This document shows positions 16,003 through 25,241 of a DNA stretch of 64,000 bases, piece after piece. Within the stretch, counting starts at the first letter, position 1; each line of letters starts with the position of its first letter. Where the stretch lies: positions 184,997 through 248,996 of the forward strand of contig NZ_QUOK01000009.1 in the NCBI RefSeq assembly GCF_003390325.1, in the 5' to 3' direction. The notes below the pieces were generated by a model, which did not search any database, was not told the origin of the DNA, and saw only the letters and a list, made by a program, of their open reading frames with translations. Made by a program: the position numbers and the translations under genes. The DNA is from Rhodohalobacter sp. SW132. GTDB lineage: Bacteria; Bacteroidota; Rhodothermia; Balneolales; Balneolaceae.

Positions 16003-16617
16003 TTAATTTGCTTCCTGCAGAAGATGCGGGAAGTCTTTCTTGAATTTCGCAATTTTTGGCGCAATTACAACCGAGCAGTACCCGGCATTCGGATTGTTAT
16101 TAAAATAATTTTGGTGGTAATCTTCCGCAACACTATAATTTGAGAGCGGTGTAATTTCCGTCACGATAGAATCGTCCCACAAATCAGATTTATCTGTTTT
16201 TTTGAGTGAATTCTCAGCGATCATTTTCTGATCATCATTATGGAAAAAAATAGCGGAACGATACTGCGGTCCCACATCATTGCCCTGACGGTTCAGAGTC
16301 GTAGGATCGTGTGTATGCCAGAATACTTCCAGTAATTCTTCAAAACTTATCTCTTCGGGATTGTAGGTGACCCTTGCAACTTCAGCATGACCAGTATTGC
16401 CGCGTACCACTTGTTCGTATGTTGGGTTTTGAACATGCCCACCGGCATACCCCGATTCCACTGCGATAACGCCATTCACACGCTGATAAATTGCTTCTAC
16501 ACACCAGAAGCATCCCGCACCAAAAGTGGCTACTTCCGTGTCATCTCCTGTCTCATCGCCATAGTTTTGTACTGTCATTGTAATACCAAAAAAGATTAGT
16601 AATAAGATCCATTTCAT
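16003..16617 (-). CDS. msrA: Peptide-methionine (S)-S-oxide reductase MsrA, exported form
   Basis: The 204-residue product carries the MsrA active site GCFWC with the catalytic Cys36 (Cys36-Phe-Trp-Cys39). The family segments GYAGGHVQNPTYEQVVRGNTGHAE (residues about 58-80), FWHTHDPTTLNRQGNDVG and QYRSAIFFH follow. A recycling cysteine is in GYCSVVI near the C-terminus. A hydrophobic N-terminus suggests export, so it would repair oxidised methionines in envelope proteins. Its reductant could be an envelope thioredoxin-like protein such as the one at 31900-32451, which is speculative. The 713-bp region upstream holds several hairpins. Confidence 0.95.
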   Translation of the reverse strand: MKWILLLIFFGITMTVQNYGDETGDDTEVATFGAGCFWCVEAIYQRVNGVIAVESGYAGGHVQNPTYEQVVRGNTGHAEVARVTYNPEEISFEELLEVFWHTHDPTTLNRQGNDVGPQYRSAIFFHNDDQKMIAENSLKKTDKSDLWDDSIVTEITPLSNYSVAEDYHQNYFNNNPNAGYCSVVIAPKIAKFKKDFPHLLQEAN

Positions 16618-16814
16618 TGCAGAACCTATTTAGTTTGTGTTCGCTGCTATCAAACATCAGTATACAAAGAATCGTGCCATAATTGGGTTCGTTTTTTGGA
16701 TGATCTATCGTCAGGCAGATAAATTTCGATTCTGCAGAAATTCTGCATAAACAAACTTCTTCATAAACAAATTAGTGTCAAGTCAATTTTGATTTTTCGG
16801 TTTAATACAATACC

Positions 16815-16845
16815 CTCATCCGCTGACTCCACGTCATCGGATGAG
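16815..16845. repeat. Inverted repeat related to the CATCGGATGAG family
   Basis: CTCATCCG at 16815-16822 and CGGATGAG at 16838-16845 form an 8-bp inverted repeat. The sequence CATCGGATGAGT also occurs at the ends of the longer elements at 30331-30404 and 33921-33998, so this may be a reduced or decayed relative. Confidence 0.45.
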
Positions 16846-16906
16846 TGGGTAGGAGTAAGATATTACTCTATAAGTTTATGCACTGGATCATGTAAAGTCC
16901 GGACAA

Positions 16907-16937
16907 TTCACCGGATGAAGCGAATTCATCCGGTGAA
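16907..16937. repeat. Perfect 13-bp inverted repeat
   Basis: TTCACCGGATGAA at 16907-16919 and TTCATCCGGTGAA at 16925-16937 form a 13-bp stem with a 5-base loop. There is no adjacent T run, so it is not an obvious terminator; it shares the CGGATGA motif with nearby repeats. Confidence 0.6.
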
Positions 16938-17180
16938 GATTTGCACCAATCATACCCGTCGATACATAATTGACACGACACTATAATCTCCAGTAAAGTT
17001 TGTGGGTGAAAAATTCTTATGCTTTTTATGAAGGCTCCCGGTCATGTGGCATCACCCATCCTGGTTCGGAATGTTAAACTCAGCCAGTGATATACTGTTG
17101 ATTTATGCGAAGGCGGGTGATCGCGGAACAAAGTCGGCGATGACGTCTCAAAGGAGTTTGTAGCTGTTACACCTTCTGGT

Positions 17181-17213
17181 CTTTTCGGTTCAGCGAACCG
17201 GGTTACGTAGGAA
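17181..17213 (+). repeat. REP-like repeat, copy 2
   Basis: This copy has TTCGGTTCAGCGAACCGGGT as its palindrome with a TTACGTAGGAA tail. Compare copy 1 (10239-10270) and copy 3 (17244-17276). Confidence 0.7.
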
Positions 17214-17243
17214 TAAGATTGTGTACCTGTTATGACTTCCGAG

Positions 17244-17276
17244 CTTCTCGGTTCGGCGAACCGAGGTACGTAGAAA
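17244..17276 (+). repeat. REP-like repeat, copy 3
   Basis: The core CTCGGTTCGGCGAACCGAG is followed by GTACGTAGAAA. It lies 31 bases after copy 2 in the same orientation, forming a tandem pair. Confidence 0.7.
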
Positions 17277-17330
17277 TTCTGTATAAACGTCCTATAATAA
17301 ACCAGCTGCTACAAGGCTGCTTAAGATACA

Positions 17331-19139
17331 TCAAAACGGCCATATCAGCGGTATAAAAATGGTAGCTAATACCCAGAAAAGTAAATTTAACGGTACTCCG
17401 ATTTTGAAAAAGTCAATCACTTCATAACGGCCCGGACCATAAATCATAGTGTTGGTTTGATAGCCAAAGGGTGTAATCAGGCTCAGGGATGCTGCAAAGG
17501 TTACCGCATACAAAAAAGGTTCCGGTGCAACCTCCATTGTTTCCGCTGCTTTTATTGCGATAGGTGCAAGCAGTGCCGCAGAAGCGTTGTTTGACATCAC
17601 AGCTGTAATAATCAGAGTAAAAAAGAAAAAACCAGACATCAGCACCGTCGGTCCAAAGCCGGCAAGCAAATCGATCATACCTCCGGCCATCAGTTCAGCG
17701 GTTCCTGTTTTATCCATAGCTGTACCCAGCGGAAGAACTCCGGCTAACAGCATTACCACTTTCCAGTTCACCGCGTCATACGCCTCATTTGTTTTCAGGC
17801 AGCCGGTTAAAACCATCAAAACGACACCGGCTATAGCGCTGATTACAATCGATGTAAATCCAAGAGCGGCAACCAGCACTACCCCGGCAATAATAGAGAT
17901 TGAAATTGCGGTTTTATCTTCCCGGTGTGATAAAATATCGGGTTCTGATACCATCAGCAGTGATGGGGATGACTCAATCTCGGCAAGACGTTCTGAATTC
18001 ATTGAAAGCAGAAGTGAGTCACCACCGGACAATCTCCGTTCGGCCAGGTCATCGTGTTTCAGTTCTCCTCTGTGACGAATAGCAAGCGGAACTGCACCCA
18101 GCTTTTCGTAAAAATCGAAATCACCCCAACGGGCTCCTTCAAGTGCAGATTCAGGTGCAACCACGGCTTCCACCACTGCGTCGCGTCCGTGTTCAAGATC
18201 CACATCAAACCACTCATGTTCGGGACGTAGTGTGACATCTTCCCTGTTGAGCAGCTTCTTGATTTCATCTGCATTACCCCGTATCCGAAGAATATCACCC
18301 TCCTCCAGGATAACGGTACCTCTCTGGGCTGACTGGTTGACGCTCGGCTTAAATACCCGAATGACATCAAGGTCAAGCTGGCTGGTTAACTTTTTATGAT
18401 CCAGCGTTTTCCCAATCAGCTGCGAACCGGGATTGATCACGATATCCGTAAGGTACTCCTGCATATCAAACCCTTTCGTAAGATCTTCCTCTTTTCGCCG
18501 GTCCGGAATCATCTTCATCCCAAAGGTGAACAGAAACAGAAGTCCCGATGCCAAAAAAATGAGCCCCATACCAGTAAACTCAAACATCCCGATAGCGTCC
18601 ATTCCTCTCTCAACAGCAATAGAACTCACCAGGATATTCGTAGATGTTCCGATGAGGGTACAAACCCCGCCAAACATACCGGCAAATGAGAGTGGAATCA
18701 ACAGCTTGGACGGGCTTACACCAACACGCGATGAGATGGTCATCATCACGGGAATAAAGATTGCAACGGCTGCCGTATTATTGATGAATGCTGATATTAC
18801 CCCAATAAAAATCAGCAGTGAAAGAAACCAGTAGGCGAAATTTTCCTGCATTCGGGAAGAGAAAAAATCACCGGCACTGTTTAAAATACCGGTTCGCCTG
18901 ACTCCCTCACTTAAAATAAACATCGCCGCAACCGTTACCGTAGCCGGGTTACTGAATCCGGACAATCCCTCTCTTGGCGTAAGAATGCCTGTAATGAGCA
19001 GGCTAACCATTACAATAATTGCAACCAAATCGTAACTTACATAGTCGGTAACGAAAAGAATCGTCGCAGCTACAATCAGTAGAAGAACAAAGGCGATTTC
19101 GAAAGTCATCTGTCCATTTTCAGTGTTGACAATCAACAC
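17331..19139 (-). CDS. SLC13-family permease with two RCK_C (TrkA-C) domains
   Basis: The 602-residue product is a polytopic inner-membrane transporter of the divalent anion:sodium symporter type. The N-terminal half has membrane segments from about 12 to 210, including NPATVTVAAMFILSEG and INNTAAVAIFIPVMM. Two cytosolic RCK_C-like domains follow at about 225-300 (NPGSQLIGKTLDH, EEGDILRIRGNADEIK) and about 315-385 (VEAVVAPESALEGARWGDFDF, GGDSLLLS). The C-terminal membrane half contains MSNNASAALLAPIAI. The paired SNT/NNT-type motifs match this family. Such proteins move sulfate, dicarboxylates or similar anions; the substrate here is not predictable. A GUG/ATG alternative at residue 11 (MTFEIAF) is possible. 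Confidence 0.88.
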   Translation of the reverse strand: MLIVNTENGQMTFEIAFVLLLIVAATILFVTDYVSYDLVAIIVMVSLLITGILTPREGLSGFSNPATVTVAAMFILSEGVRRTGILNSAGDFFSSRMQENFAYWFLSLLIFIGVISAFINNTAAVAIFIPVMMTISSRVGVSPSKLLIPLSFAGMFGGVCTLIGTSTNILVSSIAVERGMDAIGMFEFTGMGLIFLASGLLFLFTFGMKMIPDRRKEEDLTKGFDMQEYLTDIVINPGSQLIGKTLDHKKLTSQLDLDVIRVFKPSVNQSAQRGTVILEEGDILRIRGNADEIKKLLNREDVTLRPEHEWFDVDLEHGRDAVVEAVVAPESALEGARWGDFDFYEKLGAVPLAIRHRGELKHDDLAERRLSGGDSLLLSMNSERLAEIESSPSLLMVSEPDILSHREDKTAISISIIAGVVLVAALGFTSIVISAIAGVVLMVLTGCLKTNEAYDAVNWKVVMLLAGVLPLGTAMDKTGTAELMAGGMIDLLAGFGPTVLMSGFFFFTLIITAVMSNNASAALLAPIAIKAAETMEVAPEPFLYAVTFAASLSLITPFGYQTNTMIYGPGRYEVIDFFKIGVPLNLLFWVLATIFIPLIWPF

Positions 19140-19181
19140 CTTAATGAAAATCTTACATGATGGAATTGCAAATTTTTATTC

Positions 19182-19214
19182 AAAAAAAAGCCCGTCAATC
19201 TTTAACTGACGGGC
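19182..19214 (-). terminator. Intrinsic terminator after the alcohol dehydrogenase gene
   Basis: GCCCGTCA at 19190-19197 pairs with TGACGGGC at 19207-19214. Read on the minus strand the hairpin is followed by eight T residues (19182-19189). It lies 36 bases past the dehydrogenase stop. Confidence 0.8.
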
Positions 19215-19249
19215 GGTAGAATAGCTTGCTTCTTTTTACCGGTTTTCGG

Positions 19250-20260
19250 TTAGTTCATTTTCAGTACAACCCGAAACCTCGCTTCATTATTGATCATCCG
19301 AGCGTACGCTTCTCCTGCCTGATCGAGGGAGTACGTTTCAATCATGGGTTTTGTGCCGGTCATGGCACTGAAGTTCAGTGTATCTTCCGAATCTTTTGCT
19401 GTTCCGCTTGGCCAGCCGCTGATTTGTTTTCGGCCCATGATGAGAGTCAGCGGGGAGACTTCGAACGTTTCACCAGTTGCTGCTAAAACCAACAGATTTC
19501 CCTCTACTCCAAGTCCGCCGGCTATCTCCCCGATGATTTCGGTATTTGGCGCTGTTGCAATGATCACCCTTGCTCCGCCAAGTGCCTGCAATTCTTCCAC
19601 AGCATTCTGTTTTTTTGCATTGATAAAATGGTGCGCTCCCAGATTTTTCGCCAGCTTTTCTTTGTCGTCGCTTGTGGAAATCGCTGCGGTTTTGAATCCC
19701 ATTTTTGCTGCGTACTGCACAGCAAGGTGCCCCAATCCACCAATTCCCTGAACGGCTACCAGGTCACCCGCCTGTGCCCCTGTATTTTTGAGCGAATTAA
19801 ACGTGGTGATGCCTGCGCAAAGCAGCGGGGCGGCATCTTCTGAACGTAATTCGTCGGGAACAGCGGCAACTGCCTCTTCAGGTGCAGTCATATAATCTGC
19901 GTATCCGCCGTCATAGCTGATTCCCGCTACTTTACCATTTTCGCAGTTGATGAAATCTCCGCTGCGGCATGGGTTACAGGTAAAACAGTGACCTCCGTGC
20001 CAGCCGACTCCTACCCTGTCCCCTTTATTCCACCTCGTTACGCTTTCCCCCACTTCCTCAACAATTCCTACTACCTCATGCCCTGGAACCCTCGGGTACT
20101 CAATTCCGGGAAACAAACCATCTTTTACCATGGCATCACTATGGCAAATTCCGCAAGCCTCCACTTTTATCAATACTTCGCGACTGCCCGGTTCCGGTAC
20201 AGGTATGTCTACAATCTGAAATTCTCCGCCTGCTTCTTTTATTTGTGCAGCTTTCATCAT
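19250..20260 (-). CDS. Zinc-dependent alcohol dehydrogenase
   Basis: The 336-residue product is a medium-chain dehydrogenase. Catalytic zinc ligands are Cys36 and His61-Glu62 (ACGICHSD, VPGHEVVG). The structural zinc site is seen as GHCFTCNPCRSGDFINC. The NAD(P)-binding Rossmann motif is GIGGLGHLAVQYA. This pattern fits the AdhA/AdhP-type alcohol dehydrogenases that interconvert primary alcohols and aldehydes in the cytosol. Length and motifs are complete. It is a single-gene unit with its own terminator, about 110 bp downstream of the permease's start on the same strand as its neighbours. Physiological substrate is not evident. Confidence 0.93.
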   Translation of the reverse strand: MMKAAQIKEAGGEFQIVDIPVPEPGSREVLIKVEACGICHSDAMVKDGLFPGIEYPRVPGHEVVGIVEEVGESVTRWNKGDRVGVGWHGGHCFTCNPCRSGDFINCENGKVAGISYDGGYADYMTAPEEAVAAVPDELRSEDAAPLLCAGITTFNSLKNTGAQAGDLVAVQGIGGLGHLAVQYAAKMGFKTAAISTSDDKEKLAKNLGAHHFINAKKQNAVEELQALGGARVIIATAPNTEIIGEIAGGLGVEGNLLVLAATGETFEVSPLTLIMGRKQISGWPSGTAKDSEDTLNFSAMTGTKPMIETYSLDQAGEAYARMINNEARFRVVLKMN

Positions 20261-20402
20261 CTACTCCATGTTTTTGTTTTGGTTAGATGATAAATAACGG
20301 CAGGCGCAGGGTCATCATTCCGAAGTTCTGAAACTCCACAGCTGATTTTGGCCTCGGTAGATTCGGGATGATTTTTTAGTATTCTAAGAAGATTTTCCGG
20401 TG

Positions 20403-21644
20403 TCAGGTCACAATTTCATTTTGACCAAACAACAACCGGAATGAAAGCAGTCCACTGATAACGGTTGTGATTAGTGCAATCAGGAAAATTGTTGGGAGCG
20501 TAATTCCCTGATCGAGCCACCATCCCATCAGAAATGGACTTGCAGCGGTACTCACAACCATAATAGAGGAAAACAGACTGCGAACCGTTCCGATCATCCC
20601 GGTGCCAAACATTTCAGCCCAGAGTGCTGCTTTTACTGATCCGGCCATTCCAAAGGTGGCCCCCAGCAATGCCATATAAACAAAGGCTGTCCATGCGGCT
20701 GAAAAATATGCGCCAAAGAACAAGGCTATTGACATCGGCACAAGCAGAAACGGAAATGTTTTATGAGCTGTAAACCGATCAACAAGCGGACCGGTGATGA
20801 GGCCCATCGCTATGCGTGTCGCTGCAAATGCTATGAAAGCTGATGCCACAATGGCGGCTGTCCATCCCATTTGGTCAGCATAGGAAACCTGGTAAAGAAA
20901 AAGTCCGGTTGCCCAAAATGGCGGTATCAGAATAGCCGGCAGCACATAAAGAAGCTTCGGATGTTTAAATATGATTTTGTAACTCTCTTTGGTGGATGTT
21001 TCCCGTTTTCTGTCACTGTCTTTTTCCTCAACCGTATTGCTGTTTCGCACCAGGAACCAGATCAACGGCAAAAGTATGAAAAGTATCATGGCGGTGATCA
21101 TTCCCCAGGTGGTACGCCAGTGGAACAGGGTAAGCAGGCCTGCAATTGCAATCGGAAAAATTGCCTCACCAAGCGGAAATCCCATACTTGAAATGCTGAG
21201 GGCTTTTCCGCGCTGGTGATCAAAAAACCGGGCCATTGTGGTTTGTGCCGTGTGACTGCTGAGCCCCTGTCCGGTCAGCCGAAGCAATACCAGGGATAGA
21301 AATAGAATTGAAACGTGCCACGAGATTGTCATCAGCAGAGCAGCGGAAAGTAATCCCATTCCAACCATCATACTGTATGTACGGAGCGGAATCCGGTCGA
21401 TCCATTGCCCGAGATAGGGAAGTAAAAAGGCACTAATGAGTGTTGCTGCGGAGTAGAGTGTACCGAACGAAGCGTTTGTCAGGTCAAAGACTGTTAAAAA
21501 GTAAGGAACGAAAAGTGCGATGAGGAAGGTCTGCCCGAAGCTTGAAAAAAAAGTCAGGGAGACTGCAAAAGAGAGAAGTTTACTCTCTTTCAGCGCAAAT
21601 GTGATATATGTCATTAACGTATTCTGCATTTTTGTAAACCTCAA
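20403..21644 (-). CDS. Major facilitator superfamily transporter
   Basis: The 413-residue product has about 12 hydrophobic segments and the loop motif of MFS proteins (GQWIDRIPLRTY near residue 75). Segments such as RLTGQGLSSHTAQTTMARFF and SSMGFPLGEAIFPIAIAG mark the middle of the first half, and GLITGPLVDRFTAHK lies between the sixth and tenth helices. It resembles oxalate/formate-antiporter-like and CynX-like MFS members in outline, but I cannot assign a substrate. An alternative start is Met6. It is divergent from the YceI gene, about 190 bp away. Confidence 0.85.
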   Translation of the reverse strand: MRFTKMQNTLMTYITFALKESKLLSFAVSLTFFSSFGQTFLIALFVPYFLTVFDLTNASFGTLYSAATLISAFLLPYLGQWIDRIPLRTYSMMVGMGLLSAALLMTISWHVSILFLSLVLLRLTGQGLSSHTAQTTMARFFDHQRGKALSISSMGFPLGEAIFPIAIAGLLTLFHWRTTWGMITAMILFILLPLIWFLVRNSNTVEEKDSDRKRETSTKESYKIIFKHPKLLYVLPAILIPPFWATGLFLYQVSYADQMGWTAAIVASAFIAFAATRIAMGLITGPLVDRFTAHKTFPFLLVPMSIALFFGAYFSAAWTAFVYMALLGATFGMAGSVKAALWAEMFGTGMIGTVRSLFSSIMVVSTAASPFLMGWWLDQGITLPTIFLIALITTVISGLLSFRLLFGQNEIVT

Positions 21645-21830
21645 AAATACAGCTTTTCAGAGCCAATTGAAGGTTTTTTGACTATAAAAATAGGAAAGCG
21701 CTTTTTAGCCGGATCACAGATTCAGGGGGTTGATAAAATTTATTTCACCAGGATATTGACCGGGAACTTTATTGCCCGTATATTTTGTTCAACATTAAAC
21801 AATTATACATCAACATTTAATTTGCTTGAT

Positions 21831-22370
21831 ATGGCTACTGACACATTAACTAAATGGACCATCGACACTGCACACTCTGAAATCACATTCAAAGTGAAGC
21901 ACCTTGTGATCTCAACCGTAACCGGAAAGTTCAAGGAGTTTGATGCGGCGATCGAAACCGACAACGAAGATTTTGAAAATGCGAAGATTACGTTTGAAGC
22001 AGCGATCAACAGCATCGATACCGGAAATGAAGACCGTGACAATCACCTGAAGTCAGATGATTTCTTCAATGCGGCTGAGCATCCCAAGCTTACATTTGTT
22101 TCCAAATCGTTCAACAGAAGCGGTGATGGAGAGTACAGACTGATTGGAGACCTTTCCATTCGCGGCACAACAAAAACCGTGGAACTGACTGCAGAATACG
22201 GCGGAACTGTTCGTGATCCTTATGGTAATACGAAAGCAGGATTTGATGTGAGCGGAAAACTGAACCGGAAAGAGTTTGGCCTGAACTGGAGCGCTGTTAC
22301 CGAAGCGGGCAATCTTGTTGTATCTGATGAAGTGAAACTGAATCTGAATGTTCAGTTTACAATGAACTGA
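21831..22370 (+). CDS. YceI-family lipid-binding-like protein
   Basis: The 179-residue product is a YceI domain throughout: WTIDTAHSEITFKVKHLVIS, TVTGKFKEFDAAIE, IDTGNEDRDNHLKSDDFFNA, HPKLTFVSKSF, GDLSIRGTTKTVELTAEY and NRKEFGLNW. YceI proteins form a small beta-barrel that binds polyprenoids or long-chain lipids. A longer frame starting at 21678 exists, but MATDTLTKWTIDTAHS at 21831 is the normal family start and the upstream 51 codons look non-coding. No signal peptide is visible with this start, so it may be cytosolic, unlike the E. coli protein. Confidence 0.93.
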   Translation: MATDTLTKWTIDTAHSEITFKVKHLVISTVTGKFKEFDAAIETDNEDFENAKITFEAAINSIDTGNEDRDNHLKSDDFFNAAEHPKLTFVSKSFNRSGDGEYRLIGDLSIRGTTKTVELTAEYGGTVRDPYGNTKAGFDVSGKLNRKEFGLNWSAVTEAGNLVVSDEVKLNLNVQFTMN

Positions 22371-22384
22371 TTGATATAGGGAAT

Positions 22385-22417
22385 AACCCTCCAAGGGTTC
22401 CAAACCCTTGGAGGGTT
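22385..22417. terminator. Bidirectional terminator-like hairpin
   Basis: AACCCTCCAAGGGTT at 22385-22399 and AACCCTTGGAGGGTT at 22403-22417 form a perfect 15-bp stem with a 3-base loop, followed by TTCC. It separates the convergent YceI and M14-peptidase genes. Confidence 0.7.
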
Positions 22418-22431
22418 TCCATCTATTATCT

Positions 22432-25041
22432 TCACACCCTCACATTCTGACCAAACAGGATAGCGTTCAGAAACAGCCGGCTGGTAGTGTGCCAGTAGCT
22501 TCTGAAATTGGGATTTTCGGAGAAGAGGATCACTTTCCCGCTTCCCTCCTGCGATACTAAGAGTGCTGCTGTTCCGCGAATTTGGTCCAGGTTGGCATCA
22601 TTCACAAATCCCGCCACAAGCGGATCTTCTGTAAATTGCGCCACGGTTCCGTACGGGTTTTCACTCGGCTTCAAAAAGTTACTGCTCTGTTTGATAAAAA
22701 GCTGTCTGCGATCTTTCACGCCAAACGCAATCGGGTTGGATGGATCGATATCCGCTTCCAGGATCACACCGGGAATGGAATTGGCCCGCCGACGATCATC
22801 CCGCTCTTCATAGTTGAAACGCGATCCATCAGGGGTTAACTCCGGCGATTCGGCAATCAGGTTTTCACTCACCAGTTCCTGCTGAATGGCCCATGCGCTC
22901 GCACGGCCGCTGGTGATCAGCACTCCTCCGTTTCGAATCCAGCTCCGCAGTTCATCTGTCGTATCTTCGCTCCAGCGGCTGTAGTTTCCATCTACAAGTA
23001 CAATGGTGTTGTATCGCTGCAGGTCGGCCCGTGGAAAAATATCCGTATCGATCTTGGTGATGCCAATTCCGGCATGTCTGTTCAGCAGAAACCACGCTTC
23101 GCCCGCTTCGGTTGAACGCACACCGCTGCCAAATACGATCGCCGCCTCCGGCTTGTCGACCACCTGCGCATTCCGGCTTCCGAGATCGATCCCGGAACGG
23201 CTCAGACCGGTATCCACGGCGTGAAACGTCAGATCAAACTCATCCGCGGTTGATTCAATAATTTCGAACAACTCCCTGCCCGAAATCTGCTGCTCCGCTA
23301 CCGCAACGATCACTGAACCATATCCAAATTCTACTTCACCCGTGCGAGTTTGCGAAACAAACGGCTGATGTGCAGATCGTACAATCAGATCCTCATCCAG
23401 CAGCCTGTAAAGTGCTGCCGGGGCGCTGTAGTCACTCCATTGCAAAAGATATGCGTAATCGGTTTGTCCGCCCTCCACGCTGCCGGATCGCTCAGGAAGT
23501 TCCGAAACTGCTGTTCCCCAACCTCTCTGGTAGCTGCCGGATTCCACCTTTGCATACTGAATTCCATACCCCTGAACCTGCGACCACGCGGTGATATCAT
23601 AAAACACACTGTCGGCAAAGCTGGTGTGTGATTCAAAAATATCGTGAACGATATGGTAATTTGGCTGGCTTGTCGGTACAACAAAACCGCTGCCCGGCCT
23701 GAACGTTTTTCCTTCCACCGTTTCTGTCTCTTCTACGGCATACACATCTACGCTGTGCGTAAGCAGAAGATTGAGAAATTTATCGGTTAGCGTAATATCA
23801 CCTGAATCGCCGAAATAGTATGCACGAACCGGCTGCGATTCTGCTTTATCGACCGCAGTCCGGAAAAAGTCTTTTTGGTACTCCAGAAGCGTCTCTTTTT
23901 CGGCAACCCCGGCCCGCACGGTGGCTATACCTGTGTAGAGATGTTGTTTGATGGTGGATTCAAATGTCACATCACCGGAGACACTCTCTTGCACCAGGCC
24001 GCGGGAACTTCCAACTTCAAACGTTATGCCCACCCCACCCAGAATATCGGGATAGGTGGAGCCGTAAATGGGCGAGATGTTATCAAATACCTCTTTGGTC
24101 CAGTAAAGTGCACCAAGTTCATCCAGTGCATCGGTTTGATAACCGGAGATCAGCGGACTAAGGTACTCATAGCGGTATTCCGGGATGATCGGGTTCCAGG
24201 TTCGCTCCGGCTGCGTGGGCTCCAGGTAGTATGTACTATTGGTGCCCATCTCATGAAAATCGATCTGGATATTGGGGAACCACTGCTGGTAGAAATCAAC
24301 CCGGTTTTGACTCTCCTGCTGCGTAACGGCAAACCAGTCGCGGTTCAGATCGTGCAGAAAATGGTTGCTTCGTCCATTCGGCCATCCTTCGATATGTTCG
24401 ATATCATAGGGATCGGCAACAGCTGGAAAGGATTTATAGCTGTTGTGCCAGTGCGCGGCCCGGTCACGACCGTCCGGGTTTTGAGCCGGATCAAGCAGAA
24501 TAACCGCCTCATCCAGAAAATGGAGCGTCTCCTCACTTTCACCTGCCACAAAATAGTAGGCGGTCAGGAGCGCTGTTTCTCCGCTGGACGATTCGTTTCC
24601 GTGTACGCTATACGCCAGTGAGATGATCGATTTGGCAGATTCCAAATCTACAATCGGAGCATCCGGATCGAGCAGCGTTAGATGCTCCTGGCGAATCTCC
24701 TCAAGGTTTTCATGATTATCGGGTGATGTAATCGTAAAGATCACCTGCGGACGAAGCTGCACCGTCTGGCCGATCTCCTGAATTGTGGCTCTGTCCGATA
24801 GCCGCGCCAGCTCTTCCAGGTACGCCACAATACGGTCGTGCCGCGTGTAGTGAGTGCCGATCGGGTATCCCAAAAACTCTTCGGGAGTGGGAATCGCTTC
24901 ATTAAACTCCGTCTCATCCGGGAAGTAGTAGTCTTGCTGGGCCGTCAACGCCGGAGTGATCAGCATCACAATCAAACTGGTAAGTACGATCGGTTTGAGC
25001 AGAGTCAGAAATTTAAGTATGCCTGTAGTGATAGATTTCAT
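22432..25041 (-). CDS. Large M14-family zinc carboxypeptidase-like protein, secreted
   Basis: The 869-residue product has a signal peptide ending near ALTAQ, then an M14 metallopeptidase domain. The zinc ligands are His147 and Glu150 (SVHGNESS) and a later His in QIDFHEMG; NPDGRDR is also typical. The catalytic Glu of classical carboxypeptidases should fall at EVGSSRGL. The C-terminal half (about residues 560-869) has a glutamine-amidotransferase-like fold feel (IVLVDGNYSRW, RNGGVLITSGRASAWAI, GKVILFSENPNFRSYWH) that Bacteroidota M14 proteins often carry. It lies 200 bp downstream of SusC/SusD on the same strand, so peptide degradation coupled to uptake is likely. Confidence 0.9.
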   Translation of the reverse strand: MKSITTGILKFLTLLKPIVLTSLIVMLITPALTAQQDYYFPDETEFNEAIPTPEEFLGYPIGTHYTRHDRIVAYLEELARLSDRATIQEIGQTVQLRPQVIFTITSPDNHENLEEIRQEHLTLLDPDAPIVDLESAKSIISLAYSVHGNESSSGETALLTAYYFVAGESEETLHFLDEAVILLDPAQNPDGRDRAAHWHNSYKSFPAVADPYDIEHIEGWPNGRSNHFLHDLNRDWFAVTQQESQNRVDFYQQWFPNIQIDFHEMGTNSTYYLEPTQPERTWNPIIPEYRYEYLSPLISGYQTDALDELGALYWTKEVFDNISPIYGSTYPDILGGVGITFEVGSSRGLVQESVSGDVTFESTIKQHLYTGIATVRAGVAEKETLLEYQKDFFRTAVDKAESQPVRAYYFGDSGDITLTDKFLNLLLTHSVDVYAVEETETVEGKTFRPGSGFVVPTSQPNYHIVHDIFESHTSFADSVFYDITAWSQVQGYGIQYAKVESGSYQRGWGTAVSELPERSGSVEGGQTDYAYLLQWSDYSAPAALYRLLDEDLIVRSAHQPFVSQTRTGEVEFGYGSVIVAVAEQQISGRELFEIIESTADEFDLTFHAVDTGLSRSGIDLGSRNAQVVDKPEAAIVFGSGVRSTEAGEAWFLLNRHAGIGITKIDTDIFPRADLQRYNTIVLVDGNYSRWSEDTTDELRSWIRNGGVLITSGRASAWAIQQELVSENLIAESPELTPDGSRFNYEERDDRRRANSIPGVILEADIDPSNPIAFGVKDRRQLFIKQSSNFLKPSENPYGTVAQFTEDPLVAGFVNDANLDQIRGTAALLVSQEGSGKVILFSENPNFRSYWHTTSRLFLNAILFGQNVRV

Positions 25042-25113
25042 TGGATTTTTTTTATTGAATCGATTTGGTTGATAATTCTTAAAAGCTGTGATTGATTGTT
25101 AAATCATGAATAT

Positions 25114-25218
25114 AAAAGTCCCCCTTAAAAAAGGGGGATTGAGGGGGATGTTCATCAGATTTTTAAAAATACCAGATGGACACCCCTCTATATCTCCCCT
25201 TTTTAGGGGAGACTTTTT
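25114..25218. repeat. Imperfect 105-bp inverted-repeat element
   Basis: The left arm (25114-25150, beginning AAAAGTCCCCCTT) and right arm (25181-25218, ending AGGGGAGACTTTTT) are imperfect inverted copies of about 37 bases each. The core GTCCCCCTT...AAGGGGGATTGAGGGG resembles the repeats at 48941-49150 and 34029-34470. It sits between the susD and M14-peptidase genes and could weaken or end the transcript. Confidence 0.65.
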
Positions 25219-25241
25219 ATTCCGCGGTTAACCCACAGGTA

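Larger units (their letters stand above)
16618..17330. other. Intergenic region with palindromes and repeats, no gene seen
   Basis: I see no convincing coding sequence. The region contains two hairpin sequences (16815-16845 and 16907-16937) and two REP-like repeat copies (17181-17213 and 17244-17276). The remainder shows no recognisable feature. It lies downstream of the SLC13 permease gene and upstream of msrA, both on the minus strand. Confidence 0.6.

Noticed and set aside
17181..17276. GGTTCnGCGAACC motifs considered as tRNA T-arms
   Set aside because: There is no acceptor stem, D-arm or anticodon arm at the right distance; they are repeats.
21678..21830. Upstream extension of the YceI gene
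   Set aside because: The extra 51 codons do not look like coding sequence or a signal peptide, and the family start is at 21831.
23875..24621. A 248-codon plus-strand frame within the M14 peptidase gene
   Set aside because: It lies opposite conserved peptidase motifs including the zinc site; no family is recognised.
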